DNA from: Betaproteobacteria bacterium | GTDB taxonomy: Bacteria > Pseudomonadota > Gammaproteobacteria > Burkholderiales > SG8-41 | Direction of reading: 5' to 3' | DNA length: 6,440 nt | Assembly (NCBI GenBank): GCA_025356695.1 | Contig: JANXSE010000067.1 | Location: forward strand, 1-6,440 | Shown here: positions 1 through 5,253 of the stretch, in pieces | How positions within the stretch are numbered: position 1 is the stretch's first letter | How the letters are laid out: each line of letters begins with the position of its first letter | Made by a program: the position numbers and the translations under genes | Notes under the pieces: generated by a model | The model's input: only the letters and a program-made list of their open reading frames with translations | Told to the model about the DNA's origin: nothing | Database searches by the model: none

Positions 1-87
1 CCACAGCCGGTGCACCGTGAAATCACGTTCGAGATCGGCGATCGCCGGCTCGTAGATCGCGCGCATGATGACGAGTTCAGGTTTCAT
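1..87 (-). CDS. N-terminal fragment of a probable D-isomer-specific 2-hydroxyacid dehydrogenase (partial, runs off window)
   Basis: Only the first 29 codons lie in the window. They read MKPELVIMRAIYEPAIADLE and continue to an HRLW at the window edge. This start resembles the amino end of D-isomer-specific 2-hydroxyacid dehydrogenases (glyoxylate/hydroxypyruvate reductase-like), where a short beta strand is followed by a helix and a TVHRLW-type strand. Those cytoplasmic enzymes interconvert 2-keto and 2-hydroxy acids with NAD(P)H. The nucleotide-binding and catalytic regions lie outside the window, so the call rests on the amino end and context alone. The ATG shares its A with the TGA stop of the upstream binding-protein gene (TGATG), which indicates translational coupling. 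No separate Shine-Dalgarno sequence is visible. It could be another small Rossmann-like enzyme. Confidence 0.55.
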   Translation of the reverse strand, partial: MKPELVIMRAIYEPAIADLERDFTVHRLW

Positions 88-1046
88 CAATGTTCAAGCG
101 TGATGTTGGAGTCGCGCACCACTTTCACCAGGCGCGCCTGGTTGTCGCGCAAGAACACGCCGAATTCCTCCGGCGTGTTGCCGACCGGGAACTGGTTGAG
201 TTGTTCGAGGCGCAATTTCACTTCCGGCGTTTGTATCGCGCCGGCAAAGGCGGCGTGCAGTTTTTTTATGGCTGCGGGCGGCGTGCCGGCGGGTGCGACC
301 ACGCCGGCAAAAGTCTGCACATTGATCTGCGGGAAACCGAGTTCGGCGAAGGTCGGCACGTTGGGGATCGCCGGCAGGCGTTTCGCACTGGTGGCGGCAA
401 GTCCGCGCAGGCGGCCGTCCTGGATGAAAGGCACGCCGCCGGAACCGGCAATCAGCATCGGCACTTCGGCGGCGACCACCGCGGTGACCGCGGGGCCTGC
501 GCCCTTGTAGGGAATGTGCACCATCTTCAGACCGAAGTAACTGCGGAACTGTTCCATCGCGAGGTGGCCGGCGCTGCCGTCACCGGGCGAACCGTAATTG
601 ACTTTGCCGGCGTTGGCTTTGACGTAGTCGACGAGTTCCTGCACGGTCTTCGGCGGGAACGACGGTGGCGATACGAGGATTAGCGGTGTGGCGGTGATGA
701 GCGTGACAGGCGTGAAATCCCTGAGCGCATCGTACCCCGCATCTTTGACCAGCGTCGGGTTGATGATGAAGGCGGGGTCCATCACGCCGATGGTGTAGCC
801 GTCGGCGGGGGCCGTCTGCGTCATGCGCGTGCCGATCAAGGTGCCGCCGCCGGCGCGGTTGTCGACGAGCAACGACTGGCCGAGCAGTTCCATCGCGCGT
901 GCCTGCACGATGCGCGTGGTGATGTCGGAGCCGCCGCCAGCCGCATACGGAATGATGATGCGCACCGGCTTGTTCGGAAAATCCTGCGCGGATGTCGTGG
1001 TGGCGAGCGCCGCAGTGGCAATGACGGACGCGATGAACAATTTCAT
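87..1046 (-). CDS. Bug/TctC-family tripartite tricarboxylate-type solute-binding protein (intact)
   Basis: Encodes 319 residues, the usual length of the Bug (TctC) periplasmic binding proteins that deliver carboxylates to TctAB-type permeases or act as sensors. Residues 1-20 form a signal peptide (Lys2, a hydrophobic core, then TTTSA before QDFPNKPVRI). Family hallmarks follow in order: PVRIIIPYAAGGGSD (27-41), VDNRAGGGTLIGT (61-73), APADGYT (79-85), VHIPYKGAGPA (177-187) and the late VVAPAGTPPAAI (249-260). The ligand cannot be read from sequence. The frame is open for 88 codons further upstream, but the ATG at 1046 is chosen because the signal peptide starts there and a GGAG lies 7 bases ahead. 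No TctA or TctB permease gene is in the window, so this is an orphan Bug here. It is a paralog of the broken gene just upstream, 17 bases away. Confidence 0.93.
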   Translation of the reverse strand: MKLFIASVIATAALATTTSAQDFPNKPVRIIIPYAAGGGSDITTRIVQARAMELLGQSLLVDNRAGGGTLIGTRMTQTAPADGYTIGVMDPAFIINPTLVKDAGYDALRDFTPVTLITATPLILVSPPSFPPKTVQELVDYVKANAGKVNYGSPGDGSAGHLAMEQFRSYFGLKMVHIPYKGAGPAVTAVVAAEVPMLIAGSGGVPFIQDGRLRGLAATSAKRLPAIPNVPTFAELGFPQINVQTFAGVVAPAGTPPAAIKKLHAAFAGAIQTPEVKLRLEQLNQFPVGNTPEEFGVFLRDNQARLVKVVRDSNITLEH

Positions 1047-1053
1047 GGCCTTA

Positions 1054-1057
1054 CTCC
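1054..1057 (-). promoter_or_regulatory. Ribosome binding site of the intact Bug/TctC gene
   Basis: GGAG on the minus strand lies 7 bases before the ATG at 1046. It sits in the short gap after the TAA of the upstream broken paralog, and it fixes the start at the signal peptide rather than further upstream in the open frame. Confidence 0.6.
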
Positions 1058-1063
1058 AAAAAA

Positions 1064-1932
1064 TTATTGCAATTCTATTTTTGCCGCACGGACGATTTCG
1101 GCATAACGCCTGATGTCGTCGCGCAATATCTTTGCAAATTCCGCGCGTGAGTCGCTGACGGGCTCGGACCCCGCAGCGAGGAAACTCTCGCGCAACTGCG
1201 GCGCGTTGAGCGCGCGGCGGATCTCGGCGTGCAGTCGTTCGACGATTGCGGCGGGCGTGCGCGCCGGCGCGCCGCTTTGACGTGTGCAAGCGCAGTGATC
1301 GCGGCGGCAAAATGCACGTGCACCTCGCCGCTCACCACGGCGTTGAACGCCGGTCCGCCACCCTTGTAAGGCACGTGCTGCAATTGAATGCCGGCGGTCA
1401 TGTTGAGCAGTTCGCCGACCAGGTGCTGGCCGTTGCCAATGCCGGCGGTACCGTAACGCAGCGGTTTCTCGCGTGCCAGCGCCACGAGTTCTTTGAGCGT
1501 TGTTGCCGGCACCGACGGATGGACGACAAATAGGTAGCCGGGGCCATTGGCGAAATTGGCGACCGGCACGAAATCCTTCTCGGTGTCGTATGGCAGTTTG
1601 CGGTAGATCGCCGGATTGATGGCGAAGACCGAGGCGGTGCTGAGCAGCGTGTAACCGTCGGCGGGCGCCTTGGAGACGATGTCGATACCGATGATGCCGT
1701 TGGCGCCGCCGCGGTTGTCGACGACGATGGCCTGTCCGAGCTGCGGTTCGAGTTGCCGTGCCAGCAGGCGTGCCATGACGTCGACACTGCCGCCCGGGGG
1801 CGCTGGCACGACGAGGCGCACCGGATGATTGGGGTAACTGGCACTGCGCTCGGCAGCGTGCGCTGTGCAGACCGCGCACGCCGCGAACAGGGCAATGTGC
1901 GCATTCCGCGTTCGCACGGCAGGCATATTCAT
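1064..1932 (-). pseudogene. Bug/TctC-family solute-binding protein gene broken by internal deletion and frameshift
   Basis: From the ATG at 1932 the product starts with a signal peptide (hydrophobic AHIALFAACAVCTAHA, about residues 11-26). It then shows normal Bug hallmarks: PVRLVVPAPPGGSVD (37-51), VDNRGGANGIIG (71-82), KAPADGYT (88-95) and HVPYKGGGPA (186-195). Family similarity stops at HVKA (residue 220, codon 1275-1273). After this the frame reads arginine-rich nonsense to a stop at 1075. The true carboxyl end (APARTPAAIVERLHAEI to KIELQ) resumes in another frame from about 1270 and ends at the TAA at 1064-1066. Against the intact neighbour about 39 residues are missing at the junction (the GRLRGLAATS to VV segment), so this is a deletion of roughly 118 bases (3n+1), not a simple 1-base slip. 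The lost part belongs to the binding fold, so function is unlikely. It starts 7 bases after the GMC stop, with no clear Shine-Dalgarno. Confidence 0.85.
1259..1272. repeat. 14-bp perfect GC-only palindrome at the pseudogene breakpoint
   Basis: GCGCGCCGGCGCGC equals its own reverse complement. It begins directly after the last in-family codon (1275-1273) of the broken Bug gene and overlaps the point where the downstream reading frame resumes. It may be the scar of the deletion, a hairpin that promoted it, or a site where sequencing or assembly dropped bases. Confidence 0.8.
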
Positions 1933-1939
1933 CGCCCGG

Positions 1940-3703
1940 TTAAACCAGCAGCCCCGGCTTTTTCAAATACGTTTCCCTGATCGCATCGGCCGTCCAGCAG
2001 GCCAGCGCGCCGATGGTGGCGGTGGGCGGATTGGCGCTGTTCTGCGGGAAGGCGCTGCCGCCGACGACGAACACGTTGTTGACGTCCCACGACTGCAGGT
2101 ATTTGTTGACCACGCTGGTGGCCGGGTCGTTGCCCATCACTGCGCCGCCGATGTTGTGCGTGCTCTGATAAGGCACGATCGTGTATTTGGCGGCGAGGCC
2201 GTGGCTGCCGGTCTTCGCCGGGCCGATGGCCTTGGCGATTTCGGCGGTCTTCGCCATCACGTGTTTGATCATCTTCTGTTCGTTGTCATGCCAGTCGAAG
2301 GTCATGCGCAAGAGCGGCAGGCCGTTGGCGTCGCGATAGGTCGGATCGAGATCGAGGTAGCAGTCGCGGTAACTCTGGCAGCCGCCGTGCAGATTGAGCG
2401 TGAAGTTGCGGCCGTACCAGTGCGCAGCGGCCTTTTTCCACGCCGCGCCCCAGCCCGGTGTGCCCGGCGGCAGCTGCTTGCCCTTGATCGGCATGGCGCC
2501 GCTGCTCTGCGAGGCGAGGTAGCCGCCGCCGATGAAACCGAGCCCGGCGTGGTCGAAATTGTCGCCGTTGAAATCGTCGATAGCGGTGCCGCGGCCACCG
2601 CCGCCCATGAACGGATTGAACGTGCGGTCTTCGAAGAACATCTGCAGCTTGCCGTGCGTCTGGTATGAATAATTGCGCCCCAGCGTGCCGGTGCCGCTGA
2701 CCGGGTCATAGGGTTTGCCGATGCCCGAGAGCATCATCAAACGCACGTTGTTGAAGGTATAGGCAGAAAGCACCACCAGATCGGCGGGCTGCTCGAACTC
2801 GCGGCCGCGCGCGTCGATGTAAGTGACGCCGGTGGCGCGTTTGCCGGTCGAGTCGAGATTGATCTTGATGACGTTGGCCAGCGTGCGCAATTCGAAGTTG
2901 TCGTGGCGGTCGAGGGCAGGCACTACGGTGTTGAGCGGACTGGCCTTGGCGCCCTGCGCGCAGACGTGGCCGCCGCAGAAGCCGCCGCTGACGCATTCGC
3001 CGAGCATCAACTTGTACGGATTGGTGTAGGCCTGCGTCATCGCCGCGGTCGGGTTCGAATGCGGCGAGTAGCCGAACTTGCGCGCGGCGTCGCCGAACAG
3101 TTGCCCGATTTCCGTCGTTTTCGAAGGCGGGTTCGGAAATTCGCGCGAGCGCGCACCTTCGAAGGGGTTGCCGCCGGGCTGGATTTCACCGTTCAGATTG
3201 CCGGCCTTGCCGCCTACGCCATAGAGGTGCTCGAACTGGTCGTAATAGGGTTCCAGATCGTCGTAGCTGATGCCCCAGTCCTGCGTCGTGCAGTCGGCGG
3301 CGAGTTGAGCGGCACCATAGCGTTCGAGCGTGCGGCTCTTCGCTTCGAAATCCCAGGGCAGAAAACGTTTCGCATGGCAGCCCCAGTGCACTGCCGCGCC
3401 GCCGACGCATTCGCCGGGCTTGAACGAACCGAGCTCGCGCATCGGCAGCGCCAGTTCGCTCATTTTGTTGCGGAAGGTGATGGTTTCACGCGAGAGGTTC
3501 TGCAGGACGTCGCTGTGGCGTTCGTATTTGAGTTCGTCGTGCACATAGGGCATGGCGAAATCATGCTGCGTGTCGAGCATGCGGCCGCGTTCGAAGCCGA
3601 CCACCTTGAGGCCGGTTTCAGCCAGCGATTTGCAAAGTATTGAACCGGCAAGTCCGGTGCCGACGACAACTGCATCGACGGCTTTGAGTTTGGTGGCGGC
3701 CAT
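1940..3703 (-). CDS. GMC-family FAD-dependent oxidoreductase, large catalytic subunit (gluconate/fructose/glucose dehydrogenase type)
   Basis: Encodes 587 residues. The amino end has the FAD-binding Rossmann motif VVVGTGLAGS (12-21) with the ribose-binding acid at Glu38 (VVGFERG). GECVGGAAVHWGCH (97-110) is the second flavin-contact region. The carboxyl end holds the GMC active-site block: QSTHNIGGAVMGNDPATS (513-530, His516 the likely catalytic base), then QSWDVNNVFVVGGSAFPQNSANPPTATIGALA (537-568) with Asn558 as its likely partner. This ending is typical of the membrane-associated dehydrogenase branch (gluconate 2-dehydrogenase, fructose dehydrogenase, FAD-glucose dehydrogenase), which oxidises sugars or sugar acids and passes electrons onward rather than to oxygen. 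Cys237, Cys243 and Cys248 form a cluster like the 3Fe-4S ligands known in that branch. No signal peptide is visible. The ATG at 3703 lies 1 base after the subunit-3 stop, with AAGGA at 3709-3713. The substrate is not predictable. Confidence 0.92.
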   Translation of the reverse strand: MAATKLKAVDAVVVGTGLAGSILCKSLAETGLKVVGFERGRMLDTQHDFAMPYVHDELKYERHSDVLQNLSRETITFRNKMSELALPMRELGSFKPGECVGGAAVHWGCHAKRFLPWDFEAKSRTLERYGAAQLAADCTTQDWGISYDDLEPYYDQFEHLYGVGGKAGNLNGEIQPGGNPFEGARSREFPNPPSKTTEIGQLFGDAARKFGYSPHSNPTAAMTQAYTNPYKLMLGECVSGGFCGGHVCAQGAKASPLNTVVPALDRHDNFELRTLANVIKINLDSTGKRATGVTYIDARGREFEQPADLVVLSAYTFNNVRLMMLSGIGKPYDPVSGTGTLGRNYSYQTHGKLQMFFEDRTFNPFMGGGGRGTAIDDFNGDNFDHAGLGFIGGGYLASQSSGAMPIKGKQLPPGTPGWGAAWKKAAAHWYGRNFTLNLHGGCQSYRDCYLDLDPTYRDANGLPLLRMTFDWHDNEQKMIKHVMAKTAEIAKAIGPAKTGSHGLAAKYTIVPYQSTHNIGGAVMGNDPATSVVNKYLQSWDVNNVFVVGGSAFPQNSANPPTATIGALACWTADAIRETYLKKPGLLV

Positions 3704-3704
3704 T

Positions 3705-4361
3705 TCAGTCCTTCGCTTTCGCCGGCTGGTGTTGCGGATAACCCTGGTTGTCGAGCGTCGCGCGGCCCTCCTGCACGTCGAGAATGCTGACGGGTTCGAC
3801 GCGGTACGGTCCGGTCTGTGTGTAAAGCAGCGCGCCGTAGCTGGAGGAGGCCACGCCGGGGAAGCCGAGCAGGCGCCAGCCGGCCTTGTCCTGATTGCCG
3901 CCATAGACGGGGTCGCTGAAGAAGCCTTCCTCGGTGTTGCGCCAGAGCAGGCCGAAAAAAAGTTTCGCCGACAGCGACGGCAGTTCGACGGCGTCTTTTT
4001 CCAGCGCCTGCAGCACTGCGTCCTGCTGTTCCGCCGCGAGCAGGCGGAAGCTCTTGCCGTACTGGCGTTTGCAGTGCGTCTCGGTCTCGGCGATGCCGCA
4101 GCGGTAGATTTCCTGCGGCGTCAGGCGCGACTGAAAGCCCTGCTGCGGCGTGCCTTCGTGCCAGGGGCCGCTGCGGTAGTTGCGGCCGTGCATGCCCCAG
4201 GTGCTGGTGAGCTGGCGGTCGATGTAGTACGTGACGCCGGCATCACGCGCACCGGGGCCGAGATCGTCGGTCGGAATCAGGCGTTCGACGGCGGCGTCGA
4301 GAAACTGCACTTCGGGCCGCGTCAAAAAGCCGTAGGCGCGCTGGCTGGCTGTGTCCTGCAT
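3705..4361 (-). CDS. Gluconate 2-dehydrogenase subunit 3-family protein (small partner of the GMC oxidoreductase)
   Basis: Encodes 218 residues matching the small gamma-type subunit that accompanies GMC dehydrogenases and is needed for their assembly and export. Recognisable family stretches are FLTRPEVQFLDAAVERLIP (12-30), GPGARDAGVTYYIDRQL (35-51), EIYRCGIAE (84-92) and the strongly conserved FFSDPVYGGNQDKAGWRLLGFPG (147-169). Known relatives often begin with a Tat signal that carries the folded pair across the membrane. Here there is no twin arginine or hydrophobic stretch before the conserved region. The frame is open to an ATG at 4463, but that 34-residue extension also lacks a signal and looks non-coding, while the ATG at 4361 has a strong GAGGGAG 5 bases upstream. 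Its stop lies 1 base before the GMC start, so the two are coupled. The carboxyl tail (about 200-218) is hydrophilic and not recognised. Confidence 0.88.
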   Translation of the reverse strand: MQDTASQRAYGFLTRPEVQFLDAAVERLIPTDDLGPGARDAGVTYYIDRQLTSTWGMHGRNYRSGPWHEGTPQQGFQSRLTPQEIYRCGIAETETHCKRQYGKSFRLLAAEQQDAVLQALEKDAVELPSLSAKLFFGLLWRNTEEGFFSDPVYGGNQDKAGWRLLGFPGVASSSYGALLYTQTGPYRVEPVSILDVQEGRATLDNQGYPQHQPAKAKD

Positions 4362-4366
4362 GAAGG

Positions 4367-4373
4367 CTCCCTC
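4367..4373 (-). promoter_or_regulatory. Ribosome binding site of the subunit-3 gene
   Basis: GAGGGAG on the minus strand, 5 bases ahead of the ATG at 4361. It is the strongest Shine-Dalgarno on the minus strand of this window and decides the start against the ATG further upstream at 4463. It probably serves as the main entry point for ribosomes on the operon. Confidence 0.75.
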
Positions 4374-4443
4374 TTGGCGGTGATCTGCGCGGCCGGACCG
4401 TGCGGTGAGAGTGCCGCCGGCGCCGCGGATCGATGGCGTTGTT

Positions 4444-4487
4444 GTTGCGTCGATTTTACGCAACTCCGCGCCATCGCGTGGCGCGGA
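4444..4487. other. Two back-to-back perfect stem-loops between the methyltransferase and the GMC operon
   Basis: A 9-bp perfect stem (TCCGCGCCA at 4465-4473 with TGGCGCGGA at 4479-4487, 5-base loop) directly abuts a 7-bp perfect stem (GTTGCGT at 4444-4450 with ACGCAAC at 4458-4464, 7-base loop). On the minus strand the pair starts 1 base after the methyltransferase TGA, where a terminator is expected. Neither stem is followed by a T-run on either strand, so this is not a canonical intrinsic terminator. It may stabilise the 3' end of the methyltransferase mRNA, slow transcription, or bind a protein. A TAAAAT (minus strand, 4458-4453) in the second hairpin resembles a -10 box, but no good -35 lies upstream of it. 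I see nothing else definite in the 4362-4488 gap except the subunit-3 ribosome binding site. Confidence 0.55.
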
Positions 4488-4488
4488 A

Positions 4489-5055
4489 TCAAAGCGGCTT
4501 GCGCGCGTGCAGGTTCAGACTGACCGGCAGCTTGTATTGCATGGCGCTGGCGTCTTCGAAGAGGCCGAACGTTTCGACGCGCACGATATCGGTGAAACCG
4601 GCGTCCAGCAGAAATTGCGTCAGAAATTCTTCGTCGAGGCCGACGTAATGCGTGTCCGCTGCCGTGGTCTGGGCGCCGAACATCATCTGCATGACCTGAA
4701 AGCGCTGTAACGCGGTCAGCGCCGGGTCGAGGAAGAGTTTGCACAGGGTGGCAAGGTCGGGCACGCTGACGCGCAGGCCGCCGCCGGGTGTCAGCACGCG
4801 GTGAAATTCGCGCAGCGCCGCCGGCAGCTCTGTTTTGAAGCGCAGATGCTCGACGACATGCGAAGCGTAGATTTCGGCGACGCTGCCGTCGGCGAAGCGC
4901 GACAGGTCGGCACAGTGGCCGACATAATCGACCTGCGGGCCGGCTTCGATGTTGAAGATTTTCCAGTCGGCGTGCGCGATCTCGCCGCCGATGTGCAGCC
5001 GCAGCGGCGTGGCCTTGTCCTGCGGCAGGAGTTGTTTGATGAGTCTGGTGAGCAT
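4489..5055 (-). CDS. Class I SAM-dependent methyltransferase, small soluble type
   Basis: From the ATG at 5055 it encodes 188 residues, the usual size of the small Methyltransf_11-like family. LRLHIGGE (18-25) stands where the SAM-binding glycine loop lies, followed by WKIFNIEAGPQVDYVGHCADLSRF (31-54) with the acidic residue after the second strand. Next come SVAEIYASHVVEHL (58-71), a typical motif after strand 4, and FHRVLTPGGGLRVSVPDL (84-101), the classic PGG turn. Such proteins transfer a methyl group from S-adenosylmethionine, and relatives often sit in sugar or polysaccharide loci, but the substrate here is unknown. The start is uncertain: in-frame ATGs exist at 5160, 5100 and 5085, none with a well-placed Shine-Dalgarno. 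Position 5055 is chosen because the MLTRLIKQLL opening matches the family's usual beginning. It is 127 bases upstream of subunit 3, so its membership in the same transcript is doubtful. Confidence 0.82.
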   Translation of the reverse strand: MLTRLIKQLLPQDKATPLRLHIGGEIAHADWKIFNIEAGPQVDYVGHCADLSRFADGSVAEIYASHVVEHLRFKTELPAALREFHRVLTPGGGLRVSVPDLATLCKLFLDPALTALQRFQVMQMMFGAQTTAADTHYVGLDEEFLTQFLLDAGFTDIVRVETFGLFEDASAMQYKLPVSLNLHARKPL

Positions 5056-5131
5056 GCGGGCGGATTCGGGTTGACGACAAATCATGCCATAAATGATCAT
5101 GCGTGATGGCGTGACGAATGAGCGGACTTTG

Positions 5132-5160
5132 TTGACTGCCACCACCGAAGTGCTTAGCAT
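5132..5160 (+). promoter_or_regulatory. Predicted sigma-70-type promoter for the chromate-transporter gene
   Basis: TTGACT (5132-5137, five of six consensus) and TAGCAT (5155-5160, four of six) are separated by the ideal 17 bases. Transcription would start near 5167 and leave an untranslated leader of about 87 bases before the TTG start. That leader includes a small GACGC/GCGTC hairpin (5194-5207, 4-base loop). It is a prediction from sequence alone. The rest of the 5056-5253 gap shows no other feature I can support, and no clear promoter for the divergent methyltransferase. Confidence 0.4.
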
Positions 5161-5238
5161 CGTTACCGCGGGGACTTGGCAGCCTCCCCATCAGACGCCC
5201 CGGCGTCCAAGGTCTGCTCTACCTGTGGCGTGATCGCC

Positions 5239-5249
5239 AGGAGGAGGAG
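5239..5249 (+). promoter_or_regulatory. Strong ribosome binding site that fixes a TTG start
   Basis: AGGAGGAGGAG lies 4 bases before the TTG at 5254, with its best AGGAGG core about 9 bases away. It decides the start: the first in-frame ATG (5344) falls inside the first conserved membrane region, and the upstream in-frame GTG (5230) has no comparable site. Confidence 0.75.
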
Positions 5250-5253
5250 CGCG

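Noticed and set aside
87..683. Plus-strand frames across the intact Bug gene
   Set aside because: They are antisense to a full-length binding protein with a signal peptide and family motifs. Composition and position mark them as shadows.
1047..1310. Amino-terminal extension of the intact Bug gene up to 1310
   Set aside because: The 88 extra codons read arginine-rich and overlap the paralog's true carboxyl end in another frame. The signal peptide and GGAG place the start at 1046.
4444..4487. Rho-independent terminator
   Set aside because: The stems are good, but neither strand has a run of T after the stem, so I record it only as a stem-loop pair of unknown role.
1865..4523. Several long plus-strand open frames (1865-2668, 2903-3643, 3552-4523)
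   Set aside because: All lie antisense to the GMC and subunit-3 genes, which have strong family motifs over the same bases. The predicted products have shadow-like composition and no domain.
5093..5100. ATGATCAT palindrome in the divergent intergenic region as an operator
   Set aside because: It is only 8 bases, sits in AT-richer sequence with overlapping partial repeats, and is not placed on the predicted promoter. Chance is a sufficient explanation.
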